The position numbers were made by a program, and so were the translations under genes. The notes below the pieces were generated by a model. That model had not been told where the DNA came from, did no database searches, and saw nothing but the letters and a program-made list of their open reading frames with translations. A stretch of DNA of 6,154 nucleotides, taken from NCBI GenBank assembly GCA_964472465.1, contig CAYYLW010000151.1, positions 1-6,154 on the forward strand, given 5' to 3'. Position 1 is the first letter of the stretch; each line of letters opens with the position of its first letter. Positions 1 through 5,359 of this stretch are shown one piece after another. This DNA comes from JAAYCI01 sp964472465. Lineage in GTDB: Bacteria > Bacillota > Clostridia > Oscillospirales > Ruminococcaceae.

Positions 1-75
<75 letters not shown>

Positions 76-102
76 GGGGGCCTCCTTGTGGTTGATGCCA
101 CC

Positions 103-131
103 AGTGTAAGAAAAAAACACCACTCTGTCAA
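103..131 (-). promoter_or_regulatory. Sigma-A promoter of the truncated left-edge gene
   Basis: On the minus strand, a perfect -35 TTGACA (131-126), a 17-bp T-rich spacer, and -10 TACACT (108-103, four of six matches) are followed by a leader of about 20 nt and the ribosome binding site at 87-81. A 7-bp inverted repeat, CACCAGT at 99-105 and ACTGGTG at 140-146, brackets the promoter; it may be an operator or chance. Confidence 0.75.
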
Positions 132-207
132 GTAGAAAAACTGGTGCACTGTGCGTGCAGGGCCAGCCCTGGGCGGTGGGGACATAAAAGGGATGCAGGC
201 CAAGAAC

Positions 208-384
208 TTAGGTCTTTGGCTCCTTCGCAATGCGCAGGGACCCAAAGAAAAAACGCAAGAAGCCGATGAAACAGGCTGCTGCTGCCAGCAGATACCGCCC
301 TGTGAAAAAGTAGACGGCCACAAAGCCAGCGGCAGATAAAAAGGCCAGCAAGGCCAGAATGCGGTAGAAACTGAGCTGTGACAT
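208..384 (-). CDS. 58-residue two-helix membrane protein, third gene of the ABC operon
   Basis: A 58-codon frame starts at ATG 384 and ends at TAA (210-208). The AAAGGA ribosome binding site (plus-strand TCCTTT 391-396) sits 6 nt before the start, and only 30 nt separate it from the permease stop codon, so it should be co-transcribed with the ABC genes. The protein begins MSQLSFYRIL and has two hydrophobic segments, roughly residues 9-27 and 31-47, with a basic C-terminal tail ending RIAKEPKT. It therefore looks like a small hairpin-type integral membrane protein. I recognise no family. By position it may be an accessory or stabilising subunit of the exporter, or simply a small membrane gene sharing the transcript. 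It falls below common minimum-length cutoffs and is easily missed. An overlapping 110-codon frame has no ribosome binding site and runs through the permease stop. Confidence 0.75.
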   Translation of the reverse strand: MSQLSFYRILALLAFLSAAGFVAVYFFTGRYLLAAAACFIGFLRFFFGSLRIAKEPKT

Positions 385-414
385 GAGAGTTCCTTTCTCG
401 CAATGGGTTTCGGG

Positions 415-2046
415 CTAAGAGAGCTGGAGGAACAGCTTGGCGCCCCGGCCGCGTAGCCAAAGGGCCAGTGCGGCGCTGCCAGCCAGCAGTACCACCACGC
501 TAAGCAGGGCAAATACGGAGAAGGATAGGCCCAGCGTCATCACCAGCAGAAAGTACAGCCCCCCCAGAACCAAACCCTGTAGAAGGGTGGTAAGCATTCC
601 CAGCAGGGTGCTGGCGCTTTGTTTCACCACAATGGTGTCGTTGTCTGCATCTAGGCGGGGATGTTTTAGGTTGATAACCACCCCGGTGAGCGCATTGAGT
701 GCCAAAAAGGACAGCGCCAGCAGCAGAATCAGCAGGGTATCGGCCCAGGGCAGCAGCAGCGCATAACCGGCCACCAGCAGTGAAGGGATGGTGCACACCG
801 CCCCGGCCACAAAGTGAAAACCGGCTTTGGCAAAGAAGATGGTGTTTGCGTTGAGGGGGGCTTCTTTTAGAATCCACAGGTTCTTTCCCTCCAGGCTGAT
901 GGAGACGGCCGAGGGCTCGAAGGTGATGAGGAAGAACAGAACGATGGCCAGTAGAACCGGGGCCACATAGCCTGTGATATCCAGGGTGGCCATTTCCGAA
1001 CTTTTGGTAAGTAGAACCAGCACGTCTTGGATGGAGGCTTTAAAAAATAGCAGGGCACCCGCGCCCAGCAGCATCAAAATCATCCCAATGCCACTGTTCA
1101 TCAGGTAGGCTGGGGTGCCAAAAAAGCGGCGGGCCTCCTTGCCCATTAGGGCAGAAAAGCTGCTCCGGGTTTTGGCGGCGCCCAGGCGGTAGTCGCTACG
1201 CACATGCTGGCTGAGCAAGCTGGTGAGCATCTTCTTGTAAAAGCGGCTGATGAGCAGCGAGAGTAGGAAAAAGGGGAGCACACACAGCGCCGCCACCAGC
1301 AAAAACAGCAGTAGCTGCGGCCCGGTGAGGGCCTGTATCAGCCAGCCAAGCGGTGGCAGGCTGCTGAGCAGGGAAGCGCGCATGGGCTCAATATTGGTGC
1401 CCAAGGTTTCCATATAGCCAGAGCTACCAAACGAAAAGAACATGATGGCCACCAGAAACAAGATGTTGAGCAGGGTGGTAAACAGGTTTTTAAAACGGGT
1501 TTTGGAGATGAGCAGGCCGATGAAGCTGCCAAAGACCAGGGAGAAGAAGGCCGGGATGAAAGAGAGAAAGACCCCCGCCAGCATCAGCAGCACCATAAAG
1601 CCTACGCCGCCCCCGCCGCCGTTCATCAGCCAGGCTACCCCGCAGGGAATTAAAAACAGCTCCACCATGAACAATATTTCTAAATACAGGGCCATCAGCC
1701 TGGCCAGCAGCACCGAGAAGCTGGAAACCGGCAGGCTGAGCACCAAATCGATGTCCTTGGCGGAGAACAGCAAACTCTGGGAAAGGTACAGGGTGAGGAA
1801 GGAACTGAATAAGATGCCCGCCAGAATCATCACCATCAACATCACGTCCAGCCCGCCCATGGGGCCCAGAACACTGGCCAGCATAAAGGAATAATTGCCG
1901 GAAATGAAGACCATGATGAAGGCCAGCAGCAACAGCGCCATCCAACCAGAGCGGGATTTTCCCTTGCCGTTTCGGCCTTTGCCCCCCGTGGTGGAGAGCA
2001 GCAAATCTAAAAAGCTGATTTTTGCCAGCGCCAGAAAACCTTTCAT
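415..2046 (-). CDS. ABC transporter permease, ABC_tran_2-like (exporter membrane subunit)
   Basis: A 543-residue, very hydrophobic protein with about 12 predicted membrane helices, near residues 35-58, 65-90, 112-140, 148-174, 186-206, 244-268, 313-335, 356-378, 405-431, 433-458, 480-504 and 508-530. The N-terminus holds a basic Gly/Lys/Arg stretch (21-34) on the presumed cytoplasmic side. Motifs typical, from memory, of large Firmicutes permeases of the putative ABC exporter type (PF16949-like) are SAKDIDLVLSLPVS (95-108), SISLEGKNLWILKEAPL (382-398), and a charged loop before VKQS around 460-477. Such permeases form the membrane channel of two-component ABC-2-type exporters; the substrate cannot be deduced. 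The start at 2046 has GAGGAGG (2054-2060) 7 nt upstream, inside the end of the ATPase gene, and only 2 nt separate the genes, implying translational coupling. Five consecutive Gly (143-147) lie between helices 3 and 4. Family confidence is high, substrate unknown. Confidence 0.9.
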   Translation of the reverse strand: MKGFLALAKISFLDLLLSTTGGKGRNGKGKSRSGWMALLLLAFIMVFISGNYSFMLASVLGPMGGLDVMLMVMILAGILFSSFLTLYLSQSLLFSAKDIDLVLSLPVSSFSVLLARLMALYLEILFMVELFLIPCGVAWLMNGGGGGVGFMVLLMLAGVFLSFIPAFFSLVFGSFIGLLISKTRFKNLFTTLLNILFLVAIMFFSFGSSGYMETLGTNIEPMRASLLSSLPPLGWLIQALTGPQLLLFLLVAALCVLPFFLLSLLISRFYKKMLTSLLSQHVRSDYRLGAAKTRSSFSALMGKEARRFFGTPAYLMNSGIGMILMLLGAGALLFFKASIQDVLVLLTKSSEMATLDITGYVAPVLLAIVLFFLITFEPSAVSISLEGKNLWILKEAPLNANTIFFAKAGFHFVAGAVCTIPSLLVAGYALLLPWADTLLILLLALSFLALNALTGVVINLKHPRLDADNDTIVVKQSASTLLGMLTTLLQGLVLGGLYFLLVMTLGLSFSVFALLSVVVLLAGSAALALWLRGRGAKLFLQLS

Positions 2047-2048
2047 GC

Positions 2049-2780
2049 TTAGGCCTCCTCTTGGGTGGCAGGGGTTTCGGCCAATTCCAGGAACACGTGC
2101 TCTAGGCTGCTTTTGCCCACGATGTCGCTGGTTTTTCCGGCCTCTATCAACCGCCCGTCCTTGATAATGGCAATTTTATCGCACAGTTTTTCCGCCACTT
2201 CCAGCACATGGGTGGAGAAAAACACCGCCCCGCCCTCGTTGCACAATTCCCGTAAAAACTCCTTCATTTGGAAGGCCGCCTTGGGGTCCAGCCCCACAAA
2301 GGGTTCGTCTAAAATAAGCAGGCGCGGCGCGCGTATAAAGGCCGAAATGAGGGCCAGCTTTTGTTTCATGCCGTGGGAGTAGCCCGCGATGGGGCTGCCC
2401 AGGGCCCCCTCCAGCTCAAATGCGCGGGCGTATTTGGCCGTGCGTGCCTCGCGCTCCGCCCGGGGAATATCATAGATATCCGCGATGAAATTGAGGAATT
2501 TGATGCCGGGTAGATACTCATATAAATCCGGGTTATCGGGCAGGAAGGCCGTGATGCGCTTGGCGGCCACCGGCTCTTTCTGAATGTCGCGCCCATCGAT
2601 GCGAATGCTACCGCCGTCGAAATCCAGTATCCCGGCTACGGCACGCAGAGTGGTGGTTTTGCCCGCGCCATTGTGCCCAATAAAACCGTATAATTCGCCC
2701 GCCTTTACCTCCAGGCTCAGGTCGTCCACGGCACGTTTGCCGCCGGAATAGGTTTTGGTGAGATGCTCGATACTCAACAT
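2049..2780 (-). CDS. ABC transporter ATP-binding protein, ABC-2 exporter type
   Basis: This 243-residue nucleotide-binding subunit powers export through the adjacent permease. Visible motifs in order: Walker A GHNGAGKT (35-42), signature YSHGMKQK (134-141, a variant of LSGGQ common in this subfamily), Walker B LLILDEP (154-160) with catalytic Glu159, D-loop GLDP (163-166), and switch His191. The usual Q-loop glutamine is not apparent: the region reads FLPDNPDLYEYL (79-90), with Asp82 near the expected place. From memory, an acidic residue here with the LYEYL sequence recurs in clostridial drug or peptide exporter ATPases, so this is a subfamily trait and not a sign of decay. The ATG at 2780 has GGAGG (2788-2792) with a 7-nt spacer. 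It is the first gene of the operon, under the dyad-overlapped promoter at 2838-2866. Length is normal for a single ATPase domain with a short tail. Confidence 0.95.
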   Translation of the reverse strand: MLSIEHLTKTYSGGKRAVDDLSLEVKAGELYGFIGHNGAGKTTTLRAVAGILDFDGGSIRIDGRDIQKEPVAAKRITAFLPDNPDLYEYLPGIKFLNFIADIYDIPRAEREARTAKYARAFELEGALGSPIAGYSHGMKQKLALISAFIRAPRLLILDEPFVGLDPKAAFQMKEFLRELCNEGGAVFFSTHVLEVAEKLCDKIAIIKDGRLIEAGKTSDIVGKSSLEHVFLELAETPATQEEA

Positions 2781-2804
2781 AAGAAATCCTCCCCCACACA
2801 GTTT

Positions 2805-2850
2805 CAGGCTGTATCATTGTATTAAGAAACTAATACAATGATACAGCCTG
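2805..2850. promoter_or_regulatory. Perfect 46-bp inverted repeat, probable repressor operator
   Basis: Two exactly complementary 20-bp arms (2805-2824 and 2831-2850) flank the 6-bp centre AGAAAC. The dyad covers the -10 box and the expected start site of the ABC operon. Its core, TGTATTA-N6-TAATACA, is the size and shape bound by a dimeric winged-helix repressor; GntR/YtrA-type regulators commonly control ABC pairs of this kind, but that link is inference and no regulator gene lies in the window. Since the promoter starts transcription at about the dyad centre, its own mRNA contains only one arm and cannot form the full hairpin, favouring a role as DNA. A read-through transcript from 2889-3473 would contain both arms and fold strongly, though without a U-tract. 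Confidence 0.85.
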
Positions 2851-2866
2851 TTTGTGGTTTTGTCAA
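2838..2866 (-). promoter_or_regulatory. Sigma-A promoter of the ABC operon
   Basis: Minus strand: perfect -35 TTGACA (2866-2861), 17-bp spacer, -10 TATCAT (2843-2838, five of six). The predicted transcription start falls near 2831, almost at the centre of the 46-bp dyad, giving a leader of about 50 nt before the ATPase start at 2780. The -10 box is wholly inside the distal arm of that dyad, so a protein bound there should block the promoter. Confidence 0.85.
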
Positions 2867-2888
2867 GCCCTGCGAGGGGGCGTTTTTT

Positions 2889-3473
2889 CTATGCCTGGCC
2901 GTTCAAACTGCCAGCCACGGGGGCGGCGCCACCCTGCCCGGCGCTGAAATCCGGCTTGTTTTGGCGCTTGGCGGTTACGGTTTCGGTCACCCCGCCAGAC
3001 ACATAGCTGCGCCCGCATTCCGGGCAGATGGAGGAGTGTAGCCGCACGCTTTGGGAGACAACCTCGGCGCCCTCGTTTTTGGCGTTGGCCTGTTCGCGCT
3101 GCACATGCTCCATCTCATGGCCCAGCACCACGCTGGCGGCCATATCGGGGTTGATGGTTTGGGGGGATTTAAAAGACACGCCGGGGTCGTTAGAACCGTC
3201 TTGGTAGCGCCGTTCCTTGCAGGTTTGGCAGCCCTGCTGGCGCTGTGTTTCGGCCACCTTGACCTCGGCGCGGGCACGTGCGGCGTTGGTGCCTTGGGGG
3301 CCCTCTCCGGTAGCCGCGGCGGTGGCGCTGGCAGCAGCGGCGGCCTGCACGCCAATCTCCGGCATGGCGCCCGTGTCGGTTTTGCTCACGGCGCCAGCGG
3401 CGGCCGGGGCGTTTGTGTAGTTTTCCCAGCTATTCCAGTTTCCCGATAGAACCGGGCCAATACCAAGTGCCAT
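2889..3473 (-). CDS. Uncharacterised HExxH protein with two CxxC pairs (putative zinc metallopeptidase-like)
   Basis: A 194-residue soluble protein, no signal peptide or membrane helix visible. Residues 1-60 are low-complexity and Ala-rich, starting MALGIGPVLSGNWNSW. The conserved-looking part is 80-165: CQTC (82-85), RRYQDGSNDPGVSFKSPQ (88-105), an HEMEH motif (119-123) matching zincin HExxH, and CPEC (150-153) followed by GRSYVSGGVTET. The tail is Gly/Ala-rich. The four Cys could form a zinc or redox site flanking the HExxH helix. From memory, similar proteins with CxxC, YQDGS, HExxH, CPECG and YVSGG blocks recur as hypothetical proteins in Clostridia; I know of no established function. Proteolysis is unproven, and no third zinc ligand can be assigned. 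The start is set by GGAGG (3481-3485) 7 nt upstream of ATG 3473. It has its own promoter (3525-3553) and ends in TAG just before the ABC operon promoter. Confidence 0.8.
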   Translation of the reverse strand: MALGIGPVLSGNWNSWENYTNAPAAAGAVSKTDTGAMPEIGVQAAAAASATAAATGEGPQGTNAARARAEVKVAETQRQQGCQTCKERRYQDGSNDPGVSFKSPQTINPDMAASVVLGHEMEHVQREQANAKNEGAEVVSQSVRLHSSICPECGRSYVSGGVTETVTAKRQNKPDFSAGQGGAAPVAGSLNGQA

Positions 3474-3491
3474 GCGGCCACCTCCAGTTTC

Positions 3492-3514
3492 CGTTTGCCT
3501 TACAAAAGCAAACG
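3492..3514 (-). promoter_or_regulatory. 5'-leader hairpin before the HExxH gene
   Basis: Perfect 7-bp arms CGTTTGC (3492-3498) and GCAAACG (3508-3514) with a 9-nt loop lie in the predicted leader, ending 6 nt upstream of the GGAGG ribosome binding site (3481-3485). There is no U-tract after it, so it is not an evident terminator. It could stabilise the mRNA or affect ribosome access. Confidence 0.4.
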
Positions 3515-3524
3515 ACTCACTTTA

Positions 3525-3553
3525 TATATACGGCAGACGCGCCAGATTCTGAA
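3525..3553 (-). promoter_or_regulatory. Likely promoter of the HExxH gene
   Basis: Minus strand: -35 TTCAGA (3553-3548, four of six), 17-bp spacer, -10 TATATA (3530-3525, five of six) within an alternating TATATATAAA tract that also allows shifted -10 choices. It begins 2 nt beyond the stop codon of the GpsA-like gene, in the only AT-rich patch between the two genes. Confidence 0.55.
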
Positions 3554-3555
3554 CA

Positions 3556-4512
3556 CTAACCGTAAAACTCTTCTTTTTGGCTGCGGGCAAACAGCAGTTC
3601 CAAGGCCTCTCTTGGGGGCACATCCTCGTACAAAACCCCACAAATAGCCCCGCAGATGGGGAGTTCTGTGCCGTAGCGGCCGGCCAAGGTCATCAGTGCA
3701 CGCACGGTGTAATAGCCCTCGGCCAGCTCATGGTACGCCGTGCCCTGGGCCACATGTACCCCAAAACTGTGGTTGTGGCTGTGGGGGCTAAAGACGGTGG
3801 CCTCATAATCGCCCAAATGGCAAAGGCCATAGGCCGAAAGTTCGTTGCCGCCCATCGCTTTAATCAGCCGTGCCACCTCGCGGGTGCCCCGGCTCATCAG
3901 CGGGCCTTTTAGGCTGGAAAGGCCGAAGCCGTCCAGCATGCCGGCGGCAATGCCCACCACGTTTTTGGCGGCGGCCCCCACCTCATTGCCCAGCAGGTCG
4001 TCCCCGTAGTAGAAGCGGATGAGATCGCTGGAAAACAGCTCAATCAAACGCTCTTTGTCCTCTTGCAGGGCGGCGTCCACCACCATACAATTGGGAATGC
4101 CGCGAATAAAATCCTGCGGGTGCCCCGGGCCCAGCCATACGGCGGGGCGGCTGCCGGGGGCGGCGGTTTCGGCCACCACCTCGCTTAGGCGCTTGCCGCT
4201 GCCTATCTCAATGCCTTTCATGCACAGCACAAACAGGCGGTCCGGGTAGCCGGAAAGTGCCTGCATCAGTTGGCGTAGCTGCTGGGAGGGCACCGAGATG
4301 AGGACAATCTCGTTTTCCATGGCGGTGGGCAGGCTGGTGCACAGCTCTACCGTATCGGGCAGGGAGAGGTAGGCGTTTTTACGCGTGCTGGCCAGTTCTT
4401 GCATACGCTGGCTTTCTGGGCGGCCATACAGGCAAACCTCGTGGCCGTTTCCGGCCAGATACCAGGCCAAAAAGCTGCCCCAGCGTCCGCATCCTATCAC
4501 AGTGAGTTTCAT
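3556..4512 (-). CDS. gpsA: Divergent NAD(P)-dependent glycerol-3-phosphate dehydrogenase (GpsA-like)
   Basis: A 318-residue cytoplasmic dehydrogenase of the GpsA family, which reduces dihydroxyacetone phosphate to sn-glycerol 3-phosphate for phospholipid synthesis. The N-terminal Rossmann motif is GCGRWG (7-12). Other family blocks: VPSQQLR (74-80), MKG (98-100) with the active-site Lys99, GPGHPQDFIRGIPN (128-141), and NEVGAAAKNVVGIAAGMLDG (176-195) with Lys183-Asn184, followed by RGTREVARL (208-216) and HLGDYEAT (232-239) with Asp235 and Thr239. Departures are notable: the canonical SRNR block reads SHNH (245-248), putting His246 where Arg binds the substrate phosphate, and the usual NAxA motif is replaced by SLKG (200-203). 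I recall the same pattern in other clostridial proteins annotated GpsA, so it may be a distinct subfamily; the symbol is given by family only. Start at 4512 is fixed by AAAGGAG (4519-4525) upstream; a longer frame to 4716 would cross its own promoter. Confidence 0.82.
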   Translation of the reverse strand: MKLTVIGCGRWGSFLAWYLAGNGHEVCLYGRPESQRMQELASTRKNAYLSLPDTVELCTSLPTAMENEIVLISVPSQQLRQLMQALSGYPDRLFVLCMKGIEIGSGKRLSEVVAETAAPGSRPAVWLGPGHPQDFIRGIPNCMVVDAALQEDKERLIELFSSDLIRFYYGDDLLGNEVGAAAKNVVGIAAGMLDGFGLSSLKGPLMSRGTREVARLIKAMGGNELSAYGLCHLGDYEATVFSPHSHNHSFGVHVAQGTAYHELAEGYYTVRALMTLAGRYGTELPICGAICGVLYEDVPPREALELLFARSQKEEFYG

Positions 4513-4541
4513 GCCGTTGCTCCTTTGGGTTTCTATATGGT

Positions 4542-4570
4542 AGTATATATCGAAAAGGGGCGGATTGCAA
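4542..4570 (-). promoter_or_regulatory. Promoter of the GpsA-like gene
   Basis: Minus strand: -35 TTGCAA (4570-4565, four of six), 17-bp spacer, -10 TATACT (4547-4542, five of six), predicting a start near 4535 and a leader of about 23 nt to the ATG at 4512. Its -35 lies 12 bp from the -35 of the divergent plus-strand promoter, so the two are arranged back to back. A short GGGCG/CGCCC dyad (4558-4562 and 4571-4575) brackets this -35. Confidence 0.7.
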
Positions 4571-4582
4571 CGCCCGAGGGTT

Positions 4583-4611
4583 TTGACAAGGGCGTACAGA
4601 TGGGGTATCTT
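4583..4611 (+). promoter_or_regulatory. Promoter of the 203-residue membrane protein gene
   Basis: Perfect -35 TTGACA (4583-4588), 17-bp spacer, -10 TATCTT (4606-4611, four of six). The expected start is near 4618, leaving a short leader of about 28 nt that includes AAGGAGG (4631-4637) before the ATG at 4646. Confidence 0.75.
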
Positions 4612-4645
4612 GGTAGAAGAAAACAGGGCAAAGGAGGGGCTGGCG

Positions 4646-5257
4646 ATGGAGAGAAAACGGGGGAGTGCCCGGCTGGTTTTGGGGCTGCTGGGGTTGCTAG
4701 CCCTGGTGCTGGCCATAGTGCTGCTGGCCTTGGGCGGATATGGCGCGCCGCGGGTGCTTCGTGGCCCTCAGCCACTGGAGGGCTTATCGGTAAACGGCCT
4801 GAAGGGGCGCTATGTGCGTGCCCGGGTAGAGCTGGTGGTGGACGAGTATGCCCAGGTGGAAAGCACGAACCTGCTTGGCGGTGCTGTGGAGGTGACGGGC
4901 CGGGAGTATGCCATTTACTTGCCGGACGGCGAGCATGTGATGGGCCTGTTGCTGGAAGGGGAAGCGCTGGAAAGCCAGGGGCCAGGGCTGGCGGCCCTGA
5001 TAGAAGAGGGCCCCAGTGCCCCGGCGGTAGAACTAAGTGGCACCGTGCTGCCCATGCCGGCGGATAGCGCCCAATATTTCAGCCAGGCGCTGGCGTTTCA
5101 TAACATCAGCGAGGGGCTGGCGCTTCCCCACCTATTGGTGGCGGGGCAGGTGGCGGGCAAGCCCGTGGGCCAGGTGCTGGCGCTGTTTTGGGCCGCGGTG
5201 GCCTTGGCGGTGCTGGGCGCGGGGCTGCTGGTGGCAGCGGCCACAAGGCGCAAATAG
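4646..5257 (+). CDS. Two-helix membrane protein with extracytoplasmic domain (possibly DUF6709-like)
   Basis: A 203-residue protein beginning MERKRGSARL. The basic N-terminus precedes a helix at about 11-33, then a soluble domain of roughly 140 residues, then a second helix at about 175-199 and a basic tail ATRRK. By the positive-inside rule both ends are cytoplasmic and the middle faces outside. Recognisable stretches are LKGRYVRARVELVVDEYAQ (52-70), GREYAIYLPDGEHVMGLLL (85-103) and LSGTVLPM (130-137). This order resembles, from memory, clostridial membrane proteins of the DUF6709 type, which have no known function; treat that as tentative. The start at 4646 has AAGGAGG 8 nt upstream; a longer frame from 4565 would include the promoter and is rejected. 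It is divergent from the GpsA-like gene and ends 102 nt before the AIM24 gene, which has its own promoter. Confidence 0.8.
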   Translation: MERKRGSARLVLGLLGLLALVLAIVLLALGGYGAPRVLRGPQPLEGLSVNGLKGRYVRARVELVVDEYAQVESTNLLGGAVEVTGREYAIYLPDGEHVMGLLLEGEALESQGPGLAALIEEGPSAPAVELSGTVLPMPADSAQYFSQALAFHNISEGLALPHLLVAGQVAGKPVGQVLALFWAAVALAVLGAGLLVAAATRRK

Positions 5258-5281
5258 AGAAAAACAACCAATAGGGGCTCA

Positions 5282-5304
5282 ATCCGGCTTGTGGCAGGCC
5301 GGGT
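5282..5304. promoter_or_regulatory. Imperfect dyad over the AIM24 promoter
   Basis: CCGGC (5284-5288) and GCCGG (5298-5302) are complementary across a 9-nt centre and extend to 7 bp as RNA with one U-G pair (5282-5288 with 5298-5304). It covers the -35 region and part of the spacer of the promoter at 5289-5317. It could be an operator or a weak terminator for the gene ending at 5257; no T-run follows, so termination is not well supported. Confidence 0.35.
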
Positions 5305-5317
5305 GCCATGCTATAAT
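5289..5317 (+). promoter_or_regulatory. Extended -10 promoter of the AIM24-family gene
   Basis: A perfect -10 TATAAT (5312-5317) is preceded by TG at 5309-5310, giving the extended TGnTATAAT form. The -35, TTGTGG (5289-5294), is poor (three of six) at 17-bp spacing, as often seen with extended -10 promoters. The expected start near 5324 gives a leader of about 36 nt with AAGGAG at 5348-5353. Confidence 0.75.
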
Positions 5318-5359
5318 AACACTATATACCTAATACAAAAGGATGAAAAGGAGACGAGT

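Noticed and set aside
150..180. AGGGC/GCCCT hairpin near 159-172 as terminator of the ABC operon
   Set aside because: The stem is six bases with a two-base loop and no T-run follows on the minus strand.
128..460. A 110-codon minus-strand frame overlapping the end of the permease gene
   Set aside because: It runs through the permease stop in another frame, has no ribosome binding site, and covers the better-supported 58-residue gene; its composition is shadow-like.
2867..2888. A possible plus-strand terminator with a T6 run (GCCCTGCGAGGGGGCGTTTTTT)
   Set aside because: Only a four-base GCCC/GGGC stem can form cleanly, and no plus-strand gene ends upstream of it.
3051..3449. A 132-codon plus-strand frame antisense to the HExxH gene
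   Set aside because: The opposite strand carries the conserved motifs and a ribosome binding site; this frame is Gly/Ala-rich and lacks start signals.
4565..4645. Longer start for the 203-residue membrane protein
   Set aside because: The extension includes the TTGACA/TATCTT promoter and has no ribosome binding site, whereas ATG 4646 follows AAGGAGG.
4513..4716. N-terminal extension of the GpsA-like protein by 68 residues
   Set aside because: It would span the gene's own promoter and overlap the divergent gene; the Rossmann fold starts exactly at the ATG at 4512, which has a good ribosome binding site.
4399..5067. A 222-codon plus-strand frame across the divergent intergenic region
   Set aside because: It is antisense to the GpsA-like gene, then out of frame with the membrane protein, and its Gly/Ala/Arg-rich translation is typical of a GC-rich shadow.
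5291..5359. Longer start for the AIM24-family protein
   Set aside because: The ATG at 5291 lies within the promoter, and family homology begins with MEYRIFGEPF at 5360.
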